Below are positions 1 through 6,546 of a stretch of DNA of 8,702 nt, one piece after another; the first letter of the stretch is position 1, and each line of letters begins with the position of its first letter. Both the position numbers and the translations under genes were made by a program. The notes below the pieces were generated by a model. The model was given only the letters and a program-made list of their open reading frames with translations. It was not told the origin of the DNA and did no database searches. This DNA comes from Candidatus Sulfotelmatobacter sp. (GTDB taxonomy: Bacteria; Acidobacteriota; Terriglobia; Terriglobales; Acidobacteriaceae), in NCBI GenBank assembly GCA_030044775.1, contig JASICF010000184.1, positions 1 to 8,702 on the forward strand. The letters are read 5' to 3'.

Positions 1-231
1 GAAGCGGATATGAATTTCGACCAGGTCGTTTCGACCACCGTCTACCTGGATGATTTATCGGATCTTCATTTTTTTGACGAAGTTTATGGGCAGTATTTTG
101 GTTCAGTCATGCCGTCGCGATCGACCATCCAACAGATCGCACCCACCGAACGCAAGGCGGACAAAGACGATCACTTCCCTGGCCTGGAGCAGGTTTCGCT
201 GATTGCCGTGCGAAGCCGGCCTGCTCACTGA
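1..231 (+). CDS. RidA/YjgF/UK114-family protein, C-terminal part (5' end outside window)
   Basis: Seventy-six residues of an open frame enter from the left edge and end at a TGA (229-231). The stretch VVSTTVYLDDLSDL, the acidic helix around FFDEVYGQYF, then PSRST (visible residues 38-42) and the closing strand LIAVRS match the C-terminal half of the RidA family. RidA proteins are small trimeric enzymes, about 130 residues long, that hydrolyse reactive enamine/imine intermediates of amino-acid metabolism. The substrate-binding arginine of PxRS is present (visible residue 40). The glutamate expected about four residues before the AVR strand appears to be Ser66 instead, and an extra charged segment (ERKADKDDHF) lies between the two, so this may be one of the divergent Rid subfamilies rather than a true RidA imine deaminase. 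The in-frame ATG at 10 is internal to the fold and is not the gene start. Family placement is good; function is uncertain. Confidence 0.85.
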   Translation, partial: EADMNFDQVVSTTVYLDDLSDLHFFDEVYGQYFGSVMPSRSTIQQIAPTERKADKDDHFPGLEQVSLIAVRSRPAH

Positions 232-2045
232 GCCGCTGGCATTATTGGCAGTATCAGCGCTGAGGGATGTTGCGCGTCGTGTAGAACCGTGTTGGTCGCG
301 GCCACATAGTTGCGCTCAAATCGGATTTCCTCCCCAGTATTCAGATTGCGGTCGAAGCGCGGGAAGTTACTGCTGGAAATCTCCAGGCGTAGCGTGTGCC
401 CGCGAAGAAACACATTGCTCGTCGCCCAAAGGTCGAGCGTGATTTCGTAAACCTGCTCTGGATTCATTAGCTCTGCGTGCTCCGGTGAAGCGCGGTAACG
501 CATGCGGAGAATGCCTTCGGTAAGATCTTGCGCAAAACCATCGGGCGCAACATCGACCAACTTGCCAGTAAAGTCCGTGTCCACCGCCGAAGATTTCACG
601 TAAAGATCGGCCGTGACCGGTCCAGTCACCTCCAAGTCATGCGATAACGGCCCAATCGAATAAATCAGAACATCGTCGCGATTTTCCACCGCTCGCTGGT
701 CTCGCGGACCCGGCTCCATGTGCTTCTCGTCGCAGCAGAGCGGACCGCCGATGGTGGGAGCAGGATTTGCCGGGTTGTAAATATACGTATCGGCGGTTTC
801 CGATTTCGGCGATGAAGTCGAAAGCGAGCCATCCCCGCGCAACGAGTTTGCTTTGCCCGAAGAATGCAGAAAATATTTCGTGAACTTCGCCTGCGGGGGC
901 GGCCAATCGTCTTCTTGCCGATATTCGTTCGCGCCCATTACGAACAGCTTGACGGGTTTGTCCGTAGCAAATTCGTTCTGAATGCCTTTGAATAGAAAAT
1001 CGTACCAGTCGAGGATTACGTTGGTGTATCCGTTTTCGGTGGCATGTGGGCCAAAATCAACGTCGCCAATACGGCGGCCGAAGCCGGCATGGCCGCCAAT
1101 CTCGATCAGCAAGTGTTGCTGAGTTCGCGCCGCTTCGGTTGCACCATATTTTTTTGCGCCCATATAGTCGCGCAGAGTTCCCGCGTTAAAGATGTCGTAC
1201 CATGCGCCGACCTGCAACATCGGCACGGAGATTTTCGAAAAGTGTTCTTCAATCGACCACTGCTTCCAATAGTCGTCGTAATCCGGATGGGCCAACCAAT
1301 CGAGATAATAAGGCGCAAGTTTCTGGGTGAGCTGCGCATTTGCCGGCAACTGGCCGAAATTAAACACCGGATAGTCGATCAGTGGCAGAGTCGGAACACC
1401 CACCAGAGCGTTCGTGTTTTCATCGATCAGGCGCGTGAGCGTGTTTTGCGCCAGCTGAGAGGTCCAGTTCTCATCGAACCATTGTTCGAACGCCCCGGAC
1501 TGGTAAGTCCAGCCATCGTGATAATTGCTGGCCGTCATGTTCGGCGCGATTGCGGCCAAATGTGGAGGCTGGGCAATCGCTGCCAGCATCTGCGTTGCGC
1601 CAACGTAAGAAGCGCCCATCATGCCGATTTTGCCATCGCTGTACGGAAGCGACGCGGCCCATTCGACCGCGTCGTATCCATCCGCTTGCTCGTGCCTGAA
1701 TGGGTACCATTCGCCTTCCGATGTATATCGTCCGCGAACATCCTGAATGATGACGACGTACCCACGAGGAACGATTCTGAAGGCCGGCGCCACCGCCCAG
1801 TCCACACTCTTGTCATAAGGCGTGCGCATTAGAATGACTGGAAATTTTTCGGAAGATTTTGGGCGGTAGATATCTGCGTAAAGTGTGACGCCGTCGCGCG
1901 TCTTCATCGGCACATCGTGCTGAATGATGATGTCGGCAGAAACTGCCGGCGGCGAAGCTTGCGCTTTCAGCGAATTCGGCAAAGAAAATAGCACGACAGA
2001 CACAAAAATCGATATGCAAATCAAATTTCTAAGAGGAACTCCCAT
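225..2045 (-). CDS. Secreted CocE/NonD-family alpha/beta hydrolase (peptidase S15-like acylase/esterase)
   Basis: This 606-residue protein opens with a Sec signal peptide (hydrophobic residues 8-22, likely cleavage after LKAQA near residue 30), so it should act in the periplasm or outside the cell. The alpha/beta-hydrolase domain follows: DGVTLYADIYRP (51-62), DVRGRYTSEGEW (102-113) and the nucleophile elbow GASYVG with Ser146. AWYDIF (281-286) supplies the probable acid Asp284, and IGGHAGFGRR holds the probable His319. From about residue 430 to the end lies the beta-rich jelly-roll domain of the X-Pro dipeptidyl-peptidase C-terminal type (VTGPVTADLYV, FLRGHTLRLEISSSNFPRFDRN). The family includes cocaine esterase, glutaryl-7-ACA acylase, alpha-amino-acid ester hydrolases and X-Pro peptidases; the actual substrate cannot be read from sequence. 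Length is normal and the triad looks complete. The start is the first ATG before the signal peptide; only a G-run (2054-2059) precedes it as a poor ribosome site. The gene is divergent from the propeller gene. Confidence 0.93.
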   Translation of the reverse strand: MGVPLRNLICISIFVSVVLFSLPNSLKAQASPPAVSADIIIQHDVPMKTRDGVTLYADIYRPKSSEKFPVILMRTPYDKSVDWAVAPAFRIVPRGYVVIIQDVRGRYTSEGEWYPFRHEQADGYDAVEWAASLPYSDGKIGMMGASYVGATQMLAAIAQPPHLAAIAPNMTASNYHDGWTYQSGAFEQWFDENWTSQLAQNTLTRLIDENTNALVGVPTLPLIDYPVFNFGQLPANAQLTQKLAPYYLDWLAHPDYDDYWKQWSIEEHFSKISVPMLQVGAWYDIFNAGTLRDYMGAKKYGATEAARTQQHLLIEIGGHAGFGRRIGDVDFGPHATENGYTNVILDWYDFLFKGIQNEFATDKPVKLFVMGANEYRQEDDWPPPQAKFTKYFLHSSGKANSLRGDGSLSTSSPKSETADTYIYNPANPAPTIGGPLCCDEKHMEPGPRDQRAVENRDDVLIYSIGPLSHDLEVTGPVTADLYVKSSAVDTDFTGKLVDVAPDGFAQDLTEGILRMRYRASPEHAELMNPEQVYEITLDLWATSNVFLRGHTLRLEISSSNFPRFDRNLNTGEEIRFERNYVAATNTVLHDAQHPSALILPIMPAAQ

Positions 2046-2164
2046 CGTTCATGCCCCCCGCCCATCGGCTCGTATCATTTACGTGGATTGCCGCAAACCT
2101 ACAGCCACACCATCCATCACTCACAAAAGGAATTACACCCACATGACTGTACTACACGTCGCTA

Positions 2165-2200
2165 CAAGATCGAATAAAGAAGGTGTATTTTGTGATCTTG
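2165..2200. promoter_or_regulatory. 7-bp inverted repeat CAAGATC-N22-GATCTTG upstream of propeller gene
   Basis: CAAGATC at 2165-2171 is exactly repeated in inverted orientation as GATCTTG at 2194-2200, with a 22-base AT-rich spacer. It sits 10 bases before the ribosome binding site of the gene starting at 2221. It could be a pair of operator half-sites or the stem of a leader hairpin. There is no U-tract after it, so a terminator is unlikely. The role is inferred from position only. Confidence 0.3.
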
Positions 2201-2209
2201 CTTTTCTTC

Positions 2210-2213
2210 GAGG
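2210..2213 (+). promoter_or_regulatory. Ribosome binding site that decides the start at 2221
   Basis: GAGG lies 7 bases upstream of ATG 2221. This start places a Sec signal peptide exactly at the N-terminus. The in-frame ATG at 2143 has only AGGA at a long 11-base distance and would bury the signal peptide behind 26 extra residues. Confidence 0.65.
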
Positions 2214-2220
2214 TTGCCAA

Positions 2221-3201
2221 ATGAGTAGTGGTAGTTCAAACGTGGTGAGATGTATTGCTCTTCTCTTCGTGTTGGTCATCGGCGTCCCACACGTAAAGCC
2301 GGTCAGGGCGCAGGATCAAACTTCATCTTCACCGCAGGATCGTCAAATTCTTCACAGCAAGCTCGAGACTGTGACCATCTCGAACCATAGGCGTCACGTC
2401 ATCTACACCGCGGCCAGCCATTTCGAAGCGCCGAATTGGAGCCGCGACGGCTCGTATTTCCTGTTTAACAGCGATGGCCACATTCTGAAACTCCCGGTTG
2501 AGGGCGGAACTCCGACAACGGTCGACACCGGCTCGGCAATTCACTGCAACAACGATCATGGCATTTCACCTGATGCGAAGTGGCTGGCGATCAGCGACTC
2601 TTCCCAGTCCGACCAAAAGTCGCGAGTATCGGTTCTGCCGATTTCGGGAGGCACTCCGCGACTGCTCACGCCGAACGCGCCGTCCTACTGGCATGGCTGG
2701 TCGCCGGACGGCAAGACGTTGGCGTTTGTCGGCGAGCGAAACGGCAACTTTGATATTTATACGATTCCGTTTGAGGGTGGCGCAGAGACGCGGCTCACCA
2801 CTGCCGAGGGACTGGATGACGGGCCGGAATACTCGCCGGATGGCAAATATATCTATTTCAATTCTGAGCGCACGGGTCACATGCAGATTTGGCGCATGCA
2901 TGCCGATGGCAGTGCGCAGGAGCAGATCACATTCGACGACTCGAACGACTGGTTTCCGCACTTCTCCCCTAACGGCAATTGGATGGTTTTTCTTTCCTAT
3001 GCGAGCGATGTGAAAGGCCATCCGCCGAACAAAGACGTGCAACTGCGCCTCAGGAATATGCGCACCGGGAAAACCAGCGTGCTGGTCAAACTTTTCGGTG
3101 GGCAGGGGACCATCAATGTTCCGTCGTGGTCGCCGGACAGCAAGAAAATCGCCTTCGTGAGCTACCAGTTGCTGCCCGCGGATCAGGCTGGAATAAAATA
3201 G
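2221..3201 (+). CDS. Secreted TolB-like PD40 beta-propeller protein
   Basis: From ATG 2221 the product has 326 residues. It begins with a Sec signal peptide (hydrophobic CIALLFVLVIGV, residues 11-22; probable cleavage after VRA at 30). The rest is six PD40/TolB-type propeller repeats, each with a W/Y-SPDGK-like core: WSRDG (73-77), ISPDAK (115-120), WSPDGK (160-165), YSPDGK (204-209), FSPNGN (248-253) and WSPDSK (303-308), often followed by a YxLP.GG(TP)-type blade end. TolB-like propellers usually bind proteins or glycans in the periplasm, and I see no catalytic domain attached. Proteins of this size are often annotated as TolB-family or, misleadingly, as TolR transporters. No Pal-binding TolB N-terminal domain and no tol-pal neighbours are present, so it is not TolB itself. 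It is the first gene of the rightward cluster, 60 bp before the isomerase, and may serve the same substrate route. The open frame continues upstream to about 1924, but that part overlaps the divergent hydrolase and is not believed. Confidence 0.88.
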   Translation: MSSGSSNVVRCIALLFVLVIGVPHVKPVRAQDQTSSSPQDRQILHSKLETVTISNHRRHVIYTAASHFEAPNWSRDGSYFLFNSDGHILKLPVEGGTPTTVDTGSAIHCNNDHGISPDAKWLAISDSSQSDQKSRVSVLPISGGTPRLLTPNAPSYWHGWSPDGKTLAFVGERNGNFDIYTIPFEGGAETRLTTAEGLDDGPEYSPDGKYIYFNSERTGHMQIWRMHADGSAQEQITFDDSNDWFPHFSPNGNWMVFLSYASDVKGHPPNKDVQLRLRNMRTGKTSVLVKLFGGQGTINVPSWSPDSKKIAFVSYQLLPADQAGIK

Positions 3202-3261
3202 CGCTGCAACCAACGGTTCGTATCCACGGTTGTCGAAGCCGGTAAAGGAACCGACGCATCC

Positions 3262-4221
3262 ATGCGCATTGGAGTCTTCACGCCCCTGTTATCAAATTTT
3301 CCGCTCAGCAAAGTTCTAGAAAAGCTGAAGGCTCTGCACATCGATGCAGTTGAGCTTGGCACCGGCAACTATCCCGGAGATGCGCATTGCAAACTTTCGA
3401 TGCTCGAGAATGCTTCAGCATTCGCTGAATTCCAGAAGATTCTCGCCGATCATGGCGCGACGATCAGCGCTCTAAGTTGCCATGGCAATCCGCTACACCC
3501 CGATCGCACGCGCGCGGAGCACGATAGAGATGTAAGCCGCAAGACGATTCTGTTGGCCGAAAAACTTGGCGTTTCGGTTGTCGTGGATTTTTCCGGCTGT
3601 CCCGGCGACTCGCCTCACGCCATCTCTCCCAATTGGGTAACTTGCCCCTGGCCGCCGGATTATCTCAAGGTTCTCGATTGGCAGTGGAACGACATAGTTG
3701 CTCCGTATTGGATCGAACATGCGAAATTTGCCACCGATCACGGGGTGAAGATCGCAATTGAGATGCATCCAGGTTTTGTTGTTTACAGCCCGGAGACGAT
3801 GCTGAAATTGCGCTCGATCGCGGGACCAAGCGTCGGCTGCAACTTAGATCCCAGCCACCTTTTCTGGCAGAACATCGATCCCATCGCTGCGATTCGCTTC
3901 CTGAAAGACGCTATTTTTCATGTTCACGCCAAAGACACGCAACTTTATGCGGCGAACCTTTCACGCGCCGGAGTGCTCGACACGAAACCCTACACACAGG
4001 AACGCGACCGCAGTTGGATCTTCCGCACTTGCGGGTACGGCCACGGCGCCGAGTGGTGGAGAGAATTCATTTCAACGTTGCGCATGTTCGGCTACGATTC
4101 TGTACTATCCATTGAGCATGAGGACAGCTTACTTTCGGCCGAAGAGGGACTGACGAAGGCGGCAACTTTTCTGAACAACATCGTAATCCGCGACCAGCCA
4201 GGTTCAGCGTGGTGGGCCTGA
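3262..4221 (+). CDS. Cytoplasmic sugar phosphate isomerase/epimerase-like TIM-barrel protein
   Basis: This 319-residue protein has the AP-endonuclease-2 / xylose-isomerase-like TIM-barrel fold. It begins directly with strand 1 (MRIGVFTPLL) and has no signal peptide, so it is cytoplasmic. Probable divalent-metal ligands lie at the ends of the barrel strands: Glu167 in IAIEMHPG, Asp196 and His199 in NLDPSH, His222 in HVHAKD, and Glu285 in SIEHED. A Cys-containing loop (SGCPGDSPHAISPNW, 111-125) and CPWPPDY (128-134) mark a recognisable subfamily of bacterial sugar isomerase/epimerases often found in inositol, keto-sugar or glycoside catabolic clusters. The substrate is unknown, and 'sugar phosphate' is only the family label. 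The ATG is preceded by AAAGGA (3244-3249) at a long spacing of 12. The gene lies 60 bp after the propeller gene and 30 bp before the MFS gene, which suggests co-transcription and a job in processing an imported sugar. Confidence 0.9.
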   Translation: MRIGVFTPLLSNFPLSKVLEKLKALHIDAVELGTGNYPGDAHCKLSMLENASAFAEFQKILADHGATISALSCHGNPLHPDRTRAEHDRDVSRKTILLAEKLGVSVVVDFSGCPGDSPHAISPNWVTCPWPPDYLKVLDWQWNDIVAPYWIEHAKFATDHGVKIAIEMHPGFVVYSPETMLKLRSIAGPSVGCNLDPSHLFWQNIDPIAAIRFLKDAIFHVHAKDTQLYAANLSRAGVLDTKPYTQERDRSWIFRTCGYGHGAEWWREFISTLRMFGYDSVLSIEHEDSLLSAEEGLTKAATFLNNIVIRDQPGSAWWA

Positions 4222-4251
4222 GTAATTTTTCCCAGAAAGAGATTTCATCGC

Positions 4252-5388
4252 ATGTTGGTACTCGCAGCCGTTGCCACCGCCTTCGTCGTTTACGGCATGA
4301 TTGCCGCAATGCTGGGCACGATTCTGCCCGATCTATCGAAGCGATTCGCGCTTACGCCCAGCCAGAACGGAACCATCGCGTCCGTGCAGGCGCTCGGACT
4401 GATTCTGGCCTCGCTCGCGGTTGGTCCACTGCTGGATAATGAAGGGAAAAAAGTGGGGCTGATCCTCGGGCTCGTCCTCATCGCCATCGCACTGTTTGGC
4501 CTACCCCGCACCCGAGGATTTCGCGGCGTGTTGCTGGTTTTGTTCCTTTTGGGGCTGGGTGGCGGCACTGTTGTGACGGCAGCGAATTCGCTGGTCAGCG
4601 ATGTAGGGCAGCTTCATCGTGGAATCGCGCTGAATTTAGTCAATCTCTTTTTCGGGCTTGGCGGGCTCGCCACGCCGTTTATCTCGGCTAATTTGTTTTC
4701 GAATAACTGGATTCGCCTTTGTCATACCGTCGGCGTATTCGCGCTAGCGACTCTCGCAATCCAGGGCCTGACTAAAATGCCCGGACCGACCGGCTCTGGA
4801 AATTTTGTTTTTGCCGATGCCGGCTCGGTTCTCGGCAAGCCGCTACTGCTTTTGCTCGGACTTTTTCTTTTTCTTTATATCGGCTGCGAGGTTGGTGTCT
4901 GGAACTGGCTGCCGCGCCATCTCATCGCTCAGGGAGTTCCGGAGTCGCGAGCCCTCAACATTCTTTCGCTCGGATTTGCGCTCGGGTTACTGATCGGGCG
5001 AATCGGGGTTTCCCCGATTCTTTTCCGTGTGCCCGCTGTTACTGTGACGCTGGGCGCATCCGCCGCCATGGCGATAACAACATTCTTCATGTTGCGCGTG
5101 CGTCATCCAGGCGCCGCATTGGTGTTCGTTTTTCTCGCGGGATTGTCAATGGCGCCGGTTTTTCCGACCACCGTGGCGATTGTCGGCGACTCATTTCCGC
5201 GCATGACCAGCACGGCGATTGGATTTGTGGTCACTTGTGGATGGACCGGGCTTGCCGTGAGCTCGCGCGTGATCGGAGCGATCGCCGGAAACGATCCTTT
5301 GCGGCTGAAAAAAGCGCTCCTCGTGATCCCCGCTTCTTCCGTTTTGATGGTGGGTTTGGATCTCGCGATCCGAAACACCTTGCAGTAA
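4252..5388 (+). CDS. MFS transporter, FHS (fucose/glucose permease)-like
   Basis: This is a 378-residue polytopic inner-membrane protein with about twelve hydrophobic segments in two halves and a central polar stretch (about 174-190). The MFS signature between TM2 and TM3 is visible as GPLLDNEGKKVGL (58-70). The second half starts with YIGCEVGVWNWLPRHL (209-224), resembling the conserved YxGxE motif of the FHS sugar:proton symporters, and APVFPT (301-306) matches their FPT motif. This points to a sugar or sugar-derivative importer, but specificity cannot be assigned. The N-terminus is short: TM1 starts within the first few residues. An in-frame stop, that of the preceding gene at 4219-4221, leaves no better start, and AGAAAGAGA (4234-4242) provides a weak ribosome site. 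With only 30 bp to the isomerase gene, the two are probably co-transcribed. The 3' end faces the Tat-exported isomerase across 42 bp with no obvious terminator hairpin. Confidence 0.88.
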   Translation: MLVLAAVATAFVVYGMIAAMLGTILPDLSKRFALTPSQNGTIASVQALGLILASLAVGPLLDNEGKKVGLILGLVLIAIALFGLPRTRGFRGVLLVLFLLGLGGGTVVTAANSLVSDVGQLHRGIALNLVNLFFGLGGLATPFISANLFSNNWIRLCHTVGVFALATLAIQGLTKMPGPTGSGNFVFADAGSVLGKPLLLLLGLFLFLYIGCEVGVWNWLPRHLIAQGVPESRALNILSLGFALGLLIGRIGVSPILFRVPAVTVTLGASAAMAITTFFMLRVRHPGAALVFVFLAGLSMAPVFPTTVAIVGDSFPRMTSTAIGFVVTCGWTGLAVSSRVIGAIAGNDPLRLKKALLVIPASSVLMVGLDLAIRNTLQ

Positions 5389-5430
5389 ATGAAGCCTGCG
5401 CTAATGAACCGAATGCGCTGTCATGACGAC

Positions 5431-6345
5431 CTAATCTTTAAATGCCCGCATGTAATCTGCGTCGACCTTCAATGCTTCCATCGCAGGCATGTCAAAATCT
5501 TCCTGCTCGACGAAGATGTGCTCGATGTTGTTGGCTCGTTTCGCCGCTTCGACGACGGCCCGGTAATCGATCACGCCATGCCCGAGTTCCGTGGAAGGCG
5601 GCGCCGGCAACGGAGAAACTCCGTGACCCATCTTGAAGTCCTTGACGTGCAGCATGGTAATGCGCCCGGCATAACGAGTCAGTAGTTCTACTGGCTTCTG
5701 TCCGGCGACCGCCGCCCACCCACAATCTAATTCCATTGCCACTTTCGCAGAGTCAGTCTGGCGCAGCAATTCGTCATAAAACATCACGCCGTTTTCCGAA
5801 CGAAATTCCGGGGTGTGGTTGTGGTAAGCGAAACGCATGCCGGCTCGATGTACGCGCTCGCCGATGCGATTGAGCTGATCGGCATTCCACCGCCAGTCAT
5901 CGAGCGTCATATAGTCGCGCGCCGCCTGCGAACCAGCATCCTTCACGCTGGATGGATCTTTAAACCAGGGCAATGCGCAAACAATGTATTGAAGTCCCAG
6001 ATTTTTTCCGTATTCAATGGTCTCATCCACTTTCGGCAGCAAGTCTTTCAAGGAATAATGCGCACTCACGCAGCGCAGCCCTGCGCGATCCATCGACTCT
6101 TTCACTTCGTGTGCGCCGCGGCCGAAAAAGCCTGCCGCTTCGACTTCACGATACCCGATCGCGCTGAGCTGCCGCAGGGTTCCGTCGTAGTCCTTTGGCA
6201 GGAAATCCCGCACTGAATAAAGTTGAATCCCCAACGGCAGCCCTAGCGGATAAGCCATCAACTCGGGCATGCGACTGCAAAGCGCCATGCCAATTCCCGA
6301 TGCGGAAAGGCTCTTCAGAAAAGTCCGTCTCGATATCCGTAGCAT
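5431..6345 (-). CDS. Tat-exported sugar phosphate isomerase/epimerase-like TIM-barrel protein
   Basis: This 304-residue protein begins with a near-perfect twin-arginine signal, SRRTFLK at residues 5-11, followed by a mildly hydrophobic stretch and a possible cleavage near residue 31. It should therefore be exported folded, probably with its metal cofactor bound. The mature part starts GIQLYSVRDFL (39-49) and is an AP-endonuclease-2-like TIM barrel. Candidate metal or active-site residues are YHNHTPEF (174-181, with H175, H177 and E180), Asp207 in MELDCGW, His233 in LHVKDF, and Glu280/Glu282 in FVEQED. Length is normal for the family plus the signal. An extracytoplasmic location makes a phosphorylated substrate unlikely; free or oxidised (keto) sugars or glycosides are more plausible, by inference. 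AGAGGGGA lies 8 bases before the ATG, a strong ribosome site. It is convergent with the MFS gene and lies downstream of the kinase gene on the same strand, 259 bp apart, so it probably has its own promoter. Confidence 0.92.
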   Translation of the reverse strand: MLRISRRTFLKSLSASGIGMALCSRMPELMAYPLGLPLGIQLYSVRDFLPKDYDGTLRQLSAIGYREVEAAGFFGRGAHEVKESMDRAGLRCVSAHYSLKDLLPKVDETIEYGKNLGLQYIVCALPWFKDPSSVKDAGSQAARDYMTLDDWRWNADQLNRIGERVHRAGMRFAYHNHTPEFRSENGVMFYDELLRQTDSAKVAMELDCGWAAVAGQKPVELLTRYAGRITMLHVKDFKMGHGVSPLPAPPSTELGHGVIDYRAVVEAAKRANNIEHIFVEQEDFDMPAMEALKVDADYMRAFKD

Positions 6346-6353
6346 GGTTCAGT

Positions 6354-6361
6354 TCCCCTCT
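6354..6361 (-). promoter_or_regulatory. Strong ribosome binding site of the Tat-exported isomerase
   Basis: On the minus strand AGAGGGGA is followed by an 8-base spacer and ATG (6345-6343). This supports the chosen start, which places the twin-arginine motif at residues 5-11. Confidence 0.7.
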
Positions 6362-6400
6362 CGCGATTCAGATTTCCGCCGAGGCGTGTTCGTTTTGGGC

Positions 6401-6427
6401 ATAAAATTGCGAACTCCAGCCTATCAA
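6401..6427 (-). promoter_or_regulatory. Possible sigma-70-like promoter for the Tat-exported isomerase
   Basis: Read on the minus strand, TTGATA (complement of 6422-6427, 5 of 6 to the -35 consensus) and TTTTAT (complement of 6401-6406, 4 of 6 to the -10) are separated by 15 bases, which is short. The position, about 55 bases before the start codon, is right. The match could easily be chance. Confidence 0.22.
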
Positions 6428-6546
6428 GTCGTCGTCCGTCGTCCAAGTTGATTAAGGGTGAAAGCGTCTTAACCCGCAAAAGGCTGTCGTGGCGATGAGC
6501 TTCAGCAGATCGAGGGGCCTGAATCAAGCGAATCGTATCCCGGGTC

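Larger units (their letters stand above)
2046..2220. promoter_or_regulatory. Divergent intergenic region between hydrolase and propeller gene
   Basis: These 175 bases lie between the 5' ends of two divergently transcribed genes and must hold both promoters unless transcription starts further inside. The stretch is more AT-rich than its flanks from about 2120 to 2210. I could not identify convincing -35/-10 pairs in either direction. It contains an in-frame ATG at 2143 (an alternative start for the rightward gene) and a 7-bp inverted repeat, listed separately. Confidence 0.5.

Noticed and set aside
230..264. Possible terminator near the RidA/hydrolase junction (CGCTG/CAGCG arms, TCAGCGCTGA palindrome)
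   Set aside because: The stem is only 5 bp with a 16-base loop and no U-tract, and it lies within the hydrolase coding sequence.
1044..1832. 262-residue open frame on the + strand inside the hydrolase gene
   Set aside because: It lies entirely antisense to a hydrolase with clear motifs. Its translation is rich in Arg, His and Cys with no recognisable domain, as expected for a shadow frame in GC-rich coding DNA.
2143..2220. Upstream in-frame ATG start for the propeller gene
   Set aside because: It would add 26 residues before a clear Sec signal peptide and has a poorly spaced ribosome site; ATG 2221 with GAGG at 7 bases is preferred.
2498..3013. 171-residue frame overlapping the propeller gene on the same strand
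   Set aside because: The alternative frame is Arg/Ser-rich and low in complexity. The overlapping frame carries all six PD40 motifs, so there is no sign of a programmed frameshift.
2566..3213. 215-residue open frame on the minus strand under the propeller gene
   Set aside because: It is antisense to clear PD40 repeats. Composition is Arg-rich, with no motif and no supporting ribosome site, so it is treated as a shadow.
3202..3261. Repeated ACGGTT and CAACC/GGTTG arms in the 60-bp gap before the isomerase gene
   Set aside because: Six- and five-base matches in 60 bases are close to chance. No stable hairpin or T-tract is present, so I do not call a terminator or attenuator.
5389..5430. Bidirectional terminator between the convergent MFS and Tat isomerase genes
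   Set aside because: Only 42 bp, and the best inverted arms are 4-base GCGC matches; no T-tract on either strand.
6431..6444. Tandem GTCGTCC x2
   Set aside because: Two 7-base copies only; too short to call a repeat element, iteron array or CRISPR.
6315..6527. 70-residue minus-strand frame in the spacer and start of the Tat isomerase gene
   Set aside because: It overlaps the well-supported isomerase start in another frame and has no recognisable motif or ribosome site.
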